A DNA stretch of 64,000 nucleotides from Acidobacteriota bacterium (lineage in GTDB: Bacteria; Acidobacteriota; Terriglobia; Acidiferrales; UBA7541): NCBI GenBank assembly GCA_013289955.1, contig JABCYZ010000030.1, positions 1-64,000 on the forward strand. The letters are read 5' to 3'. This document shows positions 51,975-61,127 of the stretch, piece after piece. The notes under the pieces are model-generated. The model did not search any database. It was not told the DNA's origin and saw only the letters and a program-made list of their open reading frames with translations. Position numbers and translations under genes: made by a program. Numbering within the stretch: the first letter of the stretch is position 1; every line of letters begins with the position of its first letter.

Positions 51975-52814
51975 ATGCCCGAATTGCCAGAAGTAGAAGC
52001 CGTTGCCCGGACTCTCCGCCCCCTAGTCGAAGGGCGGCGCATTCGATCTGTTCACGTTCTTCACACGATCGCCACAAGACCCCAAAACCCCTCGCAAATC
52101 GCGCGCCTTGTTCAAGGCCAGCAAATCAAATCCGTCGAGAGAAAAGGCAAATATCTCTGGCTCCAGCTAACGCAGGGCATTGTCACTCTGCATTTCAAGC
52201 TCGACGGCCAGCTGCTGTGGTTCCCGAGCGCCAAGAAAATGTTCGAAGTCGCCAACAGAAAAGACGCGGGCGTCCACGTAGATGTCGCCTTCGAACTGGA
52301 GAATGGCATTCTGGGTTTCGCTGACGGGCGCCATTTCGGTCGAGTCTACGTTTACAAGTCCGGGGACGCTTGCCCCGCGCTAGCGGGTTTGGGAGTGGCT
52401 GCCCTATCACCCGATTTCACGGCTTCGCGCCTTTCCGGCTTGTTGGTAGCTTCCAGGCGTCCGCTCAAGGAATTCCTGCTCGATCAATCTCGCGTCGCCG
52501 GCATCGGCAACATCTATTCCTCTGAATCACTCTGGCACGCCAGGCTGAACCCGTTCCGCCGCGCAAACTCCCTGAGTTCCGCCGAAGCCCGGCGCCTCCA
52601 CAAAGCGATTGTTTCCGTTCTCGCGCGTGCCTTAGAATGCTGTCTGCATCCGCCGCCCGATTTTCGCGATGCCAGCTGGTGGTTTCAGGGCCTGGAAAAA
52701 ATCCTCCGCGTCTACGACCGCCGAGGAAAACCATGCCGCCGTTGCGGAAACGAAATTGAACGCATCGCGCAAGGCGGCCGTTCCACTTACTTTTGTGCGC
52801 ACTGTCAAAAATAA
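51975..52814 (+). CDS. mutM: Formamidopyrimidine-DNA glycosylase
   Basis: 279 aa. The start PELPEVEAVARTL gives the catalytic P2 (Schiff base) and E3. K57 or K59 lies in ERKGKYLWL, and the H2TH segment has FLLDQSRVAGIGNIYSSESL. The C-terminal zinc finger is CRRCGNEIERIAQGG and FCAHC. It excises 8-oxoguanine and formamidopyrimidines. The gene begins 28 bp after the acylase stop and may be co-transcribed with xseB and later genes. Confidence 0.96.
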   Translation: MPELPEVEAVARTLRPLVEGRRIRSVHVLHTIATRPQNPSQIARLVQGQQIKSVERKGKYLWLQLTQGIVTLHFKLDGQLLWFPSAKKMFEVANRKDAGVHVDVAFELENGILGFADGRHFGRVYVYKSGDACPALAGLGVAALSPDFTASRLSGLLVASRRPLKEFLLDQSRVAGIGNIYSSESLWHARLNPFRRANSLSSAEARRLHKAIVSVLARALECCLHPPPDFRDASWWFQGLEKILRVYDRRGKPCRRCGNEIERIAQGGRSTYFCAHCQK

Positions 52815-52838
52815 ATAGCAAGGACACAGGCCGATCGC

Positions 52839-53111
52839 TTGAATTCACCCGCTCCCAAGAAACCCGAACCGCCGAAGAAGCCCGACTTTGAGCGCTCTCT
52901 CGCTCGCCTTGAAGAGGTCGTTCGCCGCCTCGAAAGCCCCCAGCTTTCCCTTGACGACGCAATGAAGCTCTTTGAAGAAGGCGTTGCCCTTTCCCGCGAA
53001 TGCCAGAAACAGCTCGAAGAAGCCGAAGGCCGGGTCGAAATCCTTCTGAAAAAAGCCGACGGTAAACTCGCCGCAGAGCCGTTCGATCCCGAAGTCGAGA
53101 GCGAATCGTGA
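52839..53111 (+). CDS. xseB: Exodeoxyribonuclease VII small subunit
   Basis: 90 aa from TTG 52839, an unusual start supported by the family N-terminus FERSLARLEEVVRRLE soon after. The helical core has LSLDDAMKLFEEGVALSREC, QKQLEEAEGRVEILLKK. It partners XseA in processive single-strand DNA exonuclease activity. xseA is not in the window. The order xseB-ispA is the common one. Confidence 0.92.
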   Translation: MNSPAPKKPEPPKKPDFERSLARLEEVVRRLESPQLSLDDAMKLFEEGVALSRECQKQLEEAEGRVEILLKKADGKLAAEPFDPEVESES

Positions 53112-53151
53112 TCGCTTCTTCCAACGCTATCTTCGCGATCCTGCCGTGACA

Positions 53152-54033
53152 ATGAAGCTCCCCTCGTTTTTTGAAGAAGACCGCATAGAGGTAGATGCGT
53201 CTCTCGACCGCCTGATGCCCGCGGAAACAGCCCCCCCACCCTCGATTCACCAGGCCATGCGCTACAGCGTCTTCGCCGGCGGAAAACGCATCCGCCCGAT
53301 TCTTTGCCTGGAAACCGCCCGCATCTTCGATTCCAATGTCGCGCCCGCGCATCATCCCGCCTGTGCCATCGAATTCATTCACACTTACTCGCTCATCCAC
53401 GACGATTTGCCAGCCCTGGATAACGACGACCTCCGCCGCGGCAAACCCACCTCTCACAAAAAATTTGGCGAAGCCGCAGCCATTCTCGCCGGCGACGCCC
53501 TCCTGACCCTCGCTTTCGAAACGATCGCCGGAACACCGGTCGACGCCGTTCGTCGCGTCGCCATGCTCACCGAAATCTCCGCCGCTGCAGGCACCATCAA
53601 CGGCATGGTCGGCGGCCAGGTCGCCGACCTGGAAGCCGCCGGCAAACGTATCCTTCCGGAAGTCCTTGAATACATCCATCGCTCTAAGACCGCCGCCCTC
53701 ATCCGCGCTTCTATCACTTCCGGCGCCCTCTGCGCCGGCGCCTCCCCAGAAAATGTCGCCCGCCTGCGCAACTTCGGCGAATCCCTGGGGCTGCTCTTCC
53801 AGGTCACCGATGACATCCTCGATGTTGAAGAAACTTCCGCCGCCCTCGGAAAAACCGCCGGCAAGGACGCCGCCCAGCAAAAAGCCACCTACCCCGCCGT
53901 TCACGGTCTCGAACGCTCCCACCAAATCGCCAGCGACCTCGCCGCAAAGGCCATCGCCGAACTAAGCCCCTACGACGAGCGCGCTTCACGTCTCCGCGAA
54001 ATCGCCCAGTATCTAGTCCAGCGCCGCGCCTGA
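53152..54033 (+). CDS. ispA: Polyprenyl (farnesyl/geranylgeranyl) diphosphate synthase
   Basis: 293 aa from ATG 53152; a GTG six bases upstream is an alternative. It makes C15-C20 prenyl diphosphates from IPP and DMAPP. The first aspartate-rich motif is HDDLPALDNDDLRRG, the DDxxxxD type of bacterial FPP synthases, and the second is VTDDILDVEETS. GGKRIRP and KKFGEAAAILAGDALL are also typical. dxs, often next in this cluster, is not here; a stem-loop and tlyA follow. Confidence 0.95.
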   Translation: MKLPSFFEEDRIEVDASLDRLMPAETAPPPSIHQAMRYSVFAGGKRIRPILCLETARIFDSNVAPAHHPACAIEFIHTYSLIHDDLPALDNDDLRRGKPTSHKKFGEAAAILAGDALLTLAFETIAGTPVDAVRRVAMLTEISAAAGTINGMVGGQVADLEAAGKRILPEVLEYIHRSKTAALIRASITSGALCAGASPENVARLRNFGESLGLLFQVTDDILDVEETSAALGKTAGKDAAQQKATYPAVHGLERSHQIASDLAAKAIAELSPYDERASRLREIAQYLVQRRA

Positions 54034-54086
54034 CGCGTCGACGATCGCTGCCGGTCTTGCGAGATTCCTCCGCAGCTCGGCAGTCT

Positions 54087-54104
54087 AGGTCCTCTCTCGG
54101 ACCT
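54087..54104 (+). repeat. Inverted repeat between ispA and tlyA
   Basis: AGGTCC-TCTCTC-GGACCT, a perfect 6-bp stem with a 6-base loop. No T-run follows, so it is not a clear terminator; it may stabilise or process mRNA. Confidence 0.5.
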
Positions 54105-54165
54105 CTGTGTTAAGATCTCGACGCTCCACTCCTCCCCTTTCTCCTTGCGGGAGCGCGCCGACCTC

Positions 54166-54918
54166 ATGAAATCCAAATACCCTCGCACACGCCTCGATCT
54201 GGCCCTAGTCGAACGCGGCCTTGCCGAATCCCAACAAAAAGCCCAAGCCATGATCCTCGCCGGCGAAGTCCGTGTGAATGATATCGCCGTCCAAAAAGCA
54301 GGAACACCCGTCGCCAGCGATGCGCAACTCGAAGTCAAAAGCCGCCAGCTAAAATACGCCAGCCGCGGGGGCCTGAAGTTAGAAGGTGCTCTTGAAGATT
54401 TTCAGATAGATCCGGCCAGACTCATCTGCCTCGACGTCGGCAGTTCCACAGGCGGCTTTACCGATTGTCTGCTGCAAAGGGGGGCAGCCCGCGTCTACTC
54501 CGTCGATGTGAACAGCGCCCAACTCGCCTGGAAACTCCGGCAAGATCCCCGCGTCATCATGATCGAACGCAACGCCCGCGAACTCCGCCCACAGGATGTC
54601 CCCGAGCCGGTCGACCTGGTTGTTGCCGACGTTTCCTTCATCTCTGTCTGCAAAATACTCGGCCCCGCCTCTCTGTGCGCGAAGCCAAACGCCGATTTCG
54701 TCGTCCTCATCAAACCCCAATTCGAACTCCGCCGCGAAGACGTCGCCTCCGGCGGCATCGTCAAGAACACCCGCCTGCACGAAAAAGCCATCGCCAGTGT
54801 CCGCAAATGCGCTGAAGCCGCCGCACTCACTTGCCTAAAAGTGTTTCCAAGCCGCCTCACAGGTGCTGAAGGCAATCAAGAGTATTTTCTCCACGCTCGC
54901 GAAGGACACCTGAAGTAG
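54166..54918 (+). CDS. tlyA: TlyA-type rRNA 2'-O-methyltransferase
   Basis: 250 aa from ATG 54166; TTG 54145 is in frame. An N-terminal S4 RNA-binding domain (TRLDLALVERGLAESQQKAQ, MILAGEVRVNDIAVQKAG) precedes an FtsJ/RrmJ methyltransferase domain: LDVGSSTGGFTDCLLQRGA (SAM loop), VDLVVADVSFISV, VLIKPQFELRREDV and the K-D-K-E residues in order. TlyA methylates 16S and 23S rRNA cytidines and affects capreomycin sensitivity. It lies 15 bp upstream of nadK. Confidence 0.93.
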   Translation: MKSKYPRTRLDLALVERGLAESQQKAQAMILAGEVRVNDIAVQKAGTPVASDAQLEVKSRQLKYASRGGLKLEGALEDFQIDPARLICLDVGSSTGGFTDCLLQRGAARVYSVDVNSAQLAWKLRQDPRVIMIERNARELRPQDVPEPVDLVVADVSFISVCKILGPASLCAKPNADFVVLIKPQFELRREDVASGGIVKNTRLHEKAIASVRKCAEAAALTCLKVFPSRLTGAEGNQEYFLHAREGHLK

Positions 54919-54932
54919 AATCCCAAATAATC

Positions 54933-55808
54933 ATGCCGCCCGCTCTACTCTTCAAAACCATTGGCGTCATCTCGCGCCCCCGCCGTGCGAATCTCTCCGT
55001 CGTCGTCCCGGCTCTTCTCAAATGGCTCGCCGAGCACGGCCTGCGCGTGGTCTACGATGAAGAAACCGCCTGCGCCCTCCCCGCTCCCGCAAGCGGACTT
55101 TCCCGCGACCAAGTCGCAGCTCAGTCCGACCTGCTTCTCGTCCTCGGCGGTGACGGCACGCTTCTGGCCGCCGCGCGTGTCGCCGCCCCTCGAGGTATCC
55201 CGATTCTCCCCATCAACATGGGCAGCCTCGGCTTTCTCACCAGTTTCACCGTCGACGAACTCTATCCCGCTCTCGAAGAAACCCTGGCCGGTCGTTCTTC
55301 GGTCAGCGAACGCGTCATGCTCCAGGTCGAGCTCCTTCGCGGTGGTTCTCCCGTCGACCAGCAGCACGTCCTCAACGACGCCGTCATCAACAAAAGCTCC
55401 CTCGCCCGCATGATCGAACTTGAACTCCTCATCGACGGTGATTTCGTCTGCCGCTACCGCTCCGACGGCCTGGTCGTCGCCACTCCCACCGGATCGACCG
55501 CCTACTCTCTTTCCGCCGGCGGGCCTATTCTTCATCCTGCCGTTGAGGCTTTCGTCATCACCCCGATTTGCCCGCACACCCTGAGCGACCGCCCCGTGGT
55601 GGTGCGCGATTTTTCCTGCATCGAAGTCAAACTTGCCAGCAATGCCGAATCCGCTTTCGTCACGCTCGACGGCCAAAAGGGCGTCCCCATGGCTGAGCAT
55701 GATCGCATACGAATCACGCGTTCTCCGCAATGCCTCAAACTCATCCAGCCACCGAAGAAATCTTATTTTGAAATTTTGCGAAACAAACTGAAGTGGGGCG
55801 AAGTCTAG
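54933..55808 (+). CDS. nadK: NAD kinase
   Basis: 291 aa. The GGDGT site is LVLGGDGTLLAAARV, followed by NMGSLGFLTSF, VLNDAVINKSS and SDGLVVATPTGSTAYSLSAG. These bind NAD and ATP; the enzyme phosphorylates NAD to NADP, the only route to the cofactor. The domain spans nearly the full length. It closes the mutM-xseB-ispA-tlyA-nadK run, and a weak terminator lies 17 bp after the stop. Confidence 0.96.
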   Translation: MPPALLFKTIGVISRPRRANLSVVVPALLKWLAEHGLRVVYDEETACALPAPASGLSRDQVAAQSDLLLVLGGDGTLLAAARVAAPRGIPILPINMGSLGFLTSFTVDELYPALEETLAGRSSVSERVMLQVELLRGGSPVDQQHVLNDAVINKSSLARMIELELLIDGDFVCRYRSDGLVVATPTGSTAYSLSAGGPILHPAVEAFVITPICPHTLSDRPVVVRDFSCIEVKLASNAESAFVTLDGQKGVPMAEHDRIRITRSPQCLKLIQPPKKSYFEILRNKLKWGEV

Positions 55809-55824
55809 TCGCCCACTTGGAGTG

Positions 55825-55843
55825 CGGCAGGCTCGTTGCCGCC
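55825..55843 (+). terminator. Weak rho-independent-like terminator after nadK
   Basis: GCGGCA-GGCTCGT-TGCCGC, a 6-bp GC stem with a 7-base loop, followed by CTTTATT. It separates nadK from the convergent aldo/keto reductase. Confidence 0.4.
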
Positions 55844-55880
55844 TTTATTCAGGGACTCCCTGGAACTTAAATCGCAGCCT

Positions 55881-56762
55881 CTACGCCAGAGCCAAATTCA
55901 AATTCTCAATCGCTTCGTCGATCTCCCCGGCGTTCTTGTAGCCGACCGTCACGCAATCCACACCGGCATTCCTGAACGCGAACCGCATGGCCGCCTGGCG
56001 ATCCTCGCGGTTGAACGTCCCCTCTCCAACAAGTTTCATGCTGATGACGCCCATCCCTGACTTGCGCGCCTCTTTCACGTGCGTAACAACTTCCGGAACG
56101 TTGCCCAATCCGTCCGTGTTGTAGTCCTCCGCGTCCATTCGCGTCCCTTTATGATTCATCCGGATCATCGCGACGTCCAGCCACCTGTTCTCAGGCACTT
56201 GCCGCAGCGCCGGAAGCCCATGAACCGACGCGCCGTGACTCACAATAGCCTTCCTCGACTGCGCCTCCAGAATTCCATCCTGCCACCTGCTCGAGTCCGT
56301 TGGCCAGGTCGCCGTATGTTGCCAGTGCAGCAGCATGATGTCGAAGTATTCCGTATTCGCCAGTTTGCGCAGCTCGTCGAATTTCTCCTGTGGATTCACA
56401 CCCGCCCGCGTCGTGACCTTGGACATAATCCGATAGCTATCCCGCGGAATGCCCTTTAACGCCACTCCCAGCATCCGGTGCATCTCGCTGTAAGACTCCG
56501 CCGTCTCAAAGAAGCGTATTCCGTTGTCGTACGCGTAGCGCACCAGCCGGGTAAAACCGTCCTGCCCCAAATCCCGCTGCACCTGCCCGCTGAAGCTGCC
56601 CGTACCCATCGCTAGCCGCGTCACCTTCACTCCCGATTTCCCCAGCGTCACCCAATCCGTCGCCGTCTGCCGGGCCGCGCCGAGCGAAAAGCTCCCGGTC
56701 ACGGCAAGGCCCCCTGCGGCGAGCCCCGTTTTCAGGAAATGACGTCTATTGATATGAGCCAC
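55881..56762 (-). CDS. Aldo/keto reductase with Tat signal
   Basis: 293 aa from GTG 56762, with GAGGTG just upstream. It starts AHINRRHFLKTGLAAGGLAV, a twin-arginine signal, so it is exported folded. The barrel has VTLGKSGVKVTRLAMGTGSF, FFETAESYSEM, YRIMSKV and IMLLHWQHT. The usual catalytic Asp (FDTA.SY) is Glu here; Y, K and H are in place. Whether this retains NADPH-dependent activity in the periplasm is uncertain. It converges with nadK. Confidence 0.85.
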   Translation of the reverse strand: MAHINRRHFLKTGLAAGGLAVTGSFSLGAARQTATDWVTLGKSGVKVTRLAMGTGSFSGQVQRDLGQDGFTRLVRYAYDNGIRFFETAESYSEMHRMLGVALKGIPRDSYRIMSKVTTRAGVNPQEKFDELRKLANTEYFDIMLLHWQHTATWPTDSSRWQDGILEAQSRKAIVSHGASVHGLPALRQVPENRWLDVAMIRMNHKGTRMDAEDYNTDGLGNVPEVVTHVKEARKSGMGVISMKLVGEGTFNREDRQAAMRFAFRNAGVDCVTVGYKNAGEIDEAIENLNLALA

Positions 56763-56970
56763 GACTGCACCTCGAATCTCGCAAAGGACCGCAGAAATCG
56801 AACGGAGCGGGCAAGCCGCTTCGGCGGAGAACGACTCGGTAGCCAAAAACCATGGCAACCCAATCGTATTACGAAAACCGAATATCGGGTATACCCAACC
56901 CACGGGTTCAAGTTGCCGAATTCGGCGCTGCAGCGTGCGCTCCTCCACTAGACCGAATCTCTGATAAAGT

Positions 56971-58392
56971 TCAGCCGCGCAACCCTCGCCCCGGTGCCAG
57001 CACATCCGTTCGCAGCAGATCGTCCTGCGTCTCGCGTCGCCTTATCAGCTTACTGTGAGTCCCATCGATCAAGACTTCCGCCGGCCGCGTTCGCGCATTG
57101 TAGTTGGAAGCCTGCGTCATTCCGTAAGCTCCGGCGACCCATATGGCCAGCACATCGCCCGGCTTCACTTCGCCGAGCGGCCAATCGTGGAGCAGACAGT
57201 CCCCTGTCTCGCAAACCGGTCCGACAATGTCCACGCGATCCCCTGAAGCCTTCTTGACGTCCCCAGTGCATGAGATGCGGGTGATCGGATGTACCGCTCC
57301 ATAGAGCGCTGGCCGCAGCAAATCGTTCATCGCCGCATCGGCGACAACAAATGTCTTCCCGCGGTTCCGTTTTGTATAGATCACTCTTGTCAGCAATACG
57401 CCGGAGGCGGCAATGATCGAGCGGCCCGGCTCGAGCAGCAGGTGTAACCCGAGCGGCCGGACGAGGCCCGCAACCATCCGCGCATAGTCAACTCGCGAAG
57501 AGTTTTTTTCGTTCGTGTACCGCACACCGAGTCCGCCGCCCAAATCCAGATAACTCAGCTCAATGCCCTCTCGGCGCAATTCCAGAATGTAGCCTGCGAT
57601 GCGCCGGAATGCTCGCCGGAACGGCGCGAGCGAAACAATCTGGGAACCGATATGCGCGCTGATTCCCTTCCAAGCCAAATACTTGGAATCTTTGTGAGCG
57701 AGGTAAAGCCGGCGGGCCGCCGGCCAATCCAGCCCGAACTTATGAGTATGGCTTCCGGTAGCAATGTGCGGGTGGCCGCCCGCTGCAACATCAGGATTCA
57801 CGCGAATCGCAACGGAAGGAATTCCGCCCCCGCGTCGAATATGGCGCCCGGATTCTTCGAGCAACACCTCGAGCTCTGCTTCGGACTCGACGTTGAAGAG
57901 AAGAATTCCCTCGCCGCTCCGCCTGCTGCGTTTACTCGCTCCAGGGCTCTCGCCAGGCGCATATTGCAGCGCCCCCTGAATCTCCTCGCGCGTCTTACCT
58001 ACACCCGAGAACACAATTCGGTCTCCGCGCACCCCAAGATGCCCCAGATGTTCCAGCTCGCCACCGGACACGATGTCAAATCCGCTCCCCATCTTGGCTA
58101 GATGCCGCAAGATGGAAAGATTCCCGTTGGATTTCACTGCGAAGCAGATGGTGTGCGGAATTTCGCTCAGGCCGCGATCGAATTCTTTGTACGCATCCGA
58201 AAAAGCTGCGCGGCTATAAACGTAAGTAGGCGTTCCAAAGGAGGCCGCGGCGCCGGCCAGGTCCACTCCTTCGCAGAACACGTGCTGAATGCCCTTGGAG
58301 TGCGAGGATTTCTTCCAGGCGAACTGCGGCGTGAATTCCGCAGGGTCGATAAATTTCAAGTTCTTACGGGACCTCGCAGGTTGCGCGCTCAT
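56971..58392 (-). CDS. lysA: Diaminopimelate decarboxylase
   Basis: 473 aa, longer than the usual ~420. PLP lysine K87 is in CFAVKSNGNLSILRHLA, followed by GFDIVSGGELEHL, ISAHIGSQI, LDLGGGLGVRY and EPGRSIIAASG. The substrate motif is GPVCETGDCL. An N-terminal tail of about 30 residues and an insertion of about 20 (PGESPGASKRSRRSGEG) account for part of the extra length. It makes L-lysine from meso-DAP. Its start overlaps the stop of the GAF-PP2C gene (ATGA). Confidence 0.95.
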   Translation of the reverse strand: MSAQPARSRKNLKFIDPAEFTPQFAWKKSSHSKGIQHVFCEGVDLAGAAASFGTPTYVYSRAAFSDAYKEFDRGLSEIPHTICFAVKSNGNLSILRHLAKMGSGFDIVSGGELEHLGHLGVRGDRIVFSGVGKTREEIQGALQYAPGESPGASKRSRRSGEGILLFNVESEAELEVLLEESGRHIRRGGGIPSVAIRVNPDVAAGGHPHIATGSHTHKFGLDWPAARRLYLAHKDSKYLAWKGISAHIGSQIVSLAPFRRAFRRIAGYILELRREGIELSYLDLGGGLGVRYTNEKNSSRVDYARMVAGLVRPLGLHLLLEPGRSIIAASGVLLTRVIYTKRNRGKTFVVADAAMNDLLRPALYGAVHPITRISCTGDVKKASGDRVDIVGPVCETGDCLLHDWPLGEVKPGDVLAIWVAGAYGMTQASNYNARTRPAEVLIDGTHSKLIRRRETQDDLLRTDVLAPGRGLRG

Positions 58393-60173
58393 CGCACCTT
58401 CAGCACCACCAGCGTCCGGTCATCCGCCAGCGGCGCGCTCTGCGCAAACCAATCCACTTCGCGCAAAAGCAAATCCGCCAATTCCGTCGCGCTCAGTTCA
58501 TGCTGCTGCTCGATGAGCAGGCGCAGCTTCTCCGTTCCAAAAAACTGCCCCTCGCTATTGCTCGTCTCCGCGAGTCCGTCCGAATGAAAAACCATTATAT
58601 TTCCTGGGTCGAGCGTCACGCCCCACTCGTCGTAATTAACTTCCTCAAAAATCCCCAGCGGAAATCCCGTCAGCGCGATCTTGTCGCAGCGTCCATCCTT
58701 ATAGAGAAGCGGCTGCGACTGCCCCGCGTTCGCCACGCGCATCTTGCTTCGGCCTCTCTGCCAGGTCGCAAAACACGCCGTCATAAATCGCCCTTCGATG
58801 CGCCGTTCACCGACAATCTGGTTCATCTGCTTGAGCATTTCCGCCGGCTGAAGCTTCTGCGGCGCAAGACTCCGCATGATGCCGATAGCCACTGCGCCAT
58901 AAAGCGCCGCCGCCGTTCCCTTCCCGCTGACATCTCCAAGCGCAATCCCAAGCTGCTGAGGCCCGTAGCGCAAAAATTCGTACAAGTCTCCACATACTTC
59001 GCGAGCCGAAAGATATCTCGCGGCGATATCCAAGCCGAAATCCTCTGTCGGCACCGGCCGCAAAAGCGCGCCCTGAATCCGCTTTGCCGCCTGCAGATCG
59101 CGTTCCAGACGTGCCTCGTCGCGAGCCACTTGCTCATACAACCGCGCATTTTCCAGCGAGACGGCCAGGTTCGCTCCCAGAATCGAAAGCGTCTGCACGT
59201 GATCCTCGGTAAAGTAATTCAGCTGCGGGCTCTCCAGGTCCAGCACGCCGATGACTTTTCCCTTGTGCAACATCGGAATGGCCATCTCCGAGCGCGTCTC
59301 GGGATTCACCATCAGATACCGCGCATCGACTGTCACATCCGGAACCACGACCGGCTCTTTCAACACCGCAGCCGCGCCTACGATCCCCTCGCTCGCCGCC
59401 ACGCGCATCTTTCCCTGGACGCGCTGCCCGTGCTTTACGTCCACACGGTGGCGAAACACCTTTTGATCCTCGTCGTACAGCATGATGCTCAAAATCTGGT
59501 AATCGATCACGCGCTTGATCTGTTCGGCCGCACGCCGCAGCAATTCCTCGACGTCCAGAATCGAGCTCGTCTCTCGACCAACTTCATTCAGCAGCAGCAA
59601 CGTTTCCGCCTGCGCCCGCACGCGCTGGAACAAGCGAGCATTCTCAATAGCCACCGCCAGGCGACTCGCCAGAAGCGTCAGGATGCTCTGCTGATCGCGA
59701 GTGAAATAATCCAGATGCCTGCTTTGGATGTCCAGCACACCCACGCATTTCCCCTGCAGCATCAGCGGCACAGCCAGTTCAGATCGCACGCTTTCGATGG
59801 CATTGATGTAGCGCGAATCCTTCGACACGTCGCTCACCCGCACCGAATGCCCGGTAGCCGCGGCCGTCCCGGTAATTCCCTGCCCGATTGGAACGCGCAG
59901 ATTGTCCGCAAGCTCGCGCGGGTAGCCAATGGAAAATCTGTGTTTGAGATACGCGCCGTCCCCTTCAAGCATCAGCACGCCAAAAATTTCATAGTCGATG
60001 TGCCGTTTGATGAGCGCGGCGGTGCGTGCCAGCACTTCGTCCAGATCGAGCGATGCATTTACCTCCTCGCCGATCTCGGCAAGCGTGCTCAGGACTTCGG
60101 CAGAGACCTCCGCTTTTACTGCTTCAGGCGTTTCGGTGGCCGTCGCCTCTGTATGTTCGTTGTCGGGATTCAT
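58389..60173 (-). CDS. GAF-GAF-SpoIIE protein phosphatase (RsbU-like)
   Basis: 594 aa. Two GAF domains at about 30-185 and 205-355 share a repeated pattern (YEIFGVLMLEGDG and YQILSIMLYDEDQ; GQGITGTAAATG and SEGIVGAAAVLK). A short helix precedes the PPM/SpoIIE domain (about 385-594): SAREVCGDLYEFLRYGPQQL, GDVSGKGTAAALYGA, and DGLAETSNSEGQFFG. It would dephosphorylate an STAS antagonist in a partner switch. The kinase and STAS genes at 10.9-11.8 kb are possible partners. It is translationally coupled to lysA, a curious pairing. Confidence 0.93.
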   Translation of the reverse strand: MNPDNEHTEATATETPEAVKAEVSAEVLSTLAEIGEEVNASLDLDEVLARTAALIKRHIDYEIFGVLMLEGDGAYLKHRFSIGYPRELADNLRVPIGQGITGTAAATGHSVRVSDVSKDSRYINAIESVRSELAVPLMLQGKCVGVLDIQSRHLDYFTRDQQSILTLLASRLAVAIENARLFQRVRAQAETLLLLNEVGRETSSILDVEELLRRAAEQIKRVIDYQILSIMLYDEDQKVFRHRVDVKHGQRVQGKMRVAASEGIVGAAAVLKEPVVVPDVTVDARYLMVNPETRSEMAIPMLHKGKVIGVLDLESPQLNYFTEDHVQTLSILGANLAVSLENARLYEQVARDEARLERDLQAAKRIQGALLRPVPTEDFGLDIAARYLSAREVCGDLYEFLRYGPQQLGIALGDVSGKGTAAALYGAVAIGIMRSLAPQKLQPAEMLKQMNQIVGERRIEGRFMTACFATWQRGRSKMRVANAGQSQPLLYKDGRCDKIALTGFPLGIFEEVNYDEWGVTLDPGNIMVFHSDGLAETSNSEGQFFGTEKLRLLIEQQHELSATELADLLLREVDWFAQSAPLADDRTLVVLKVR

Positions 60174-60339
60174 GAACTCCGATCATTATAGCAGGCAGCT
60201 GGGGAGCGTCTGCGGATCGCCTCTCGTAATGACTATCCTGACATCATTTCTGGGCTTTCCTCGAGGAAAACGCGCACAGGCTGCGCCGGGGTATGGCCAG
60301 CCGCCCAACACCACGATCTTCCTGTCTCTTATTCTGGTT

Positions 60340-60930
60340 CTATGATTTTCCGGCCTTGTCCTGGGCCTTCAGCGAGAGCACTCCGACTCCCTGTAGATTG
60401 CGATACCGTTCCGCATAGTCCAGCCCGAATCCGACCACGAATTCATTGGGGATGCTGAATCCAACGTAATCGGCTTGCACCGCGGCGATGCGCCGTTCCG
60501 GCTTATCCAGCAGAACCGCGACGCGCAGCCGCTTCGGCTTGCGCTGCTCAAAAATCCGCAAAAGATACTGCAGCGTCATCCCGGTATCCAGGATATCTTC
60601 CACAACAATGACGGTACGGCCCTCGATACTCGCGTCCAGATCTTTTGTCAGCCTCACTTGCCCGGAAGTTTTGGTGTCTTTCCCATAGCTAGACACGGCA
60701 ATGAAGTCCAACGACACCTCGCCTGGAATCCCGCGCGCCAGGTCGGAAAGAAAGAACACCGCCCCCTTCAGCACCCCCACCAGGAGGAGCGGCTCTTCCG
60801 GAAAATCCCCGCGAATCTGTTTTGCGATTTCCAGGATGCGCCGGTGAATGCGGTCCCGCGTTATCAGGACCTTTACCTTTTCGCCGGGCCTGCCATATTT
60901 GCTGCGAATCGTTTTTTCTCTGGCCGCCAT
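60340..60930 (-). CDS. hpt: Hypoxanthine phosphoribosyltransferase
   Basis: 196 aa from ATG 60930; a TTG at 60942 is possible. The PRPP loop is VIVVEDILDTGMTLQYLL. GVLKGAVFFLSDLARG and DFIAVSSYGKDTKTSGQVRL flank the active site, and the C-terminus has VGFGLDYAERYRNL. It salvages hypoxanthine and guanine to IMP and GMP. It lies upstream of the GAF-PP2C gene on the same strand with a 166-bp gap, and divergent from a DinB gene. Confidence 0.95.
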   Translation of the reverse strand: MAAREKTIRSKYGRPGEKVKVLITRDRIHRRILEIAKQIRGDFPEEPLLLVGVLKGAVFFLSDLARGIPGEVSLDFIAVSSYGKDTKTSGQVRLTKDLDASIEGRTVIVVEDILDTGMTLQYLLRIFEQRKPKRLRVAVLLDKPERRIAAVQADYVGFSIPNEFVVGFGLDYAERYRNLQGVGVLSLKAQDKAGKS

Positions 60931-61127
60931 GACCTTCCCCAAAGTTGAACCGCGACTCTAGCGCACGTCCTCATCCGTGAGCAAGGCTCATCTGCTGGTT
61001 TGTCAAAATCAATTCTTTTGGTTTGTTTGCAATCTCCATTTCGCGTGCCAGAATGAAACCGTTCCGGGTGCGCTTCGAGGTTGCACGGTGCCGAGGTCGG
61101 CATTGCCTCATAGAAAGGCCGTCGCGA

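Noticed and set aside
58500..60191. 563-codon + strand frame opposite the GAF-PP2C gene
   Set aside because: Shadow rich in His/Arg/Leu, no fold recognised.
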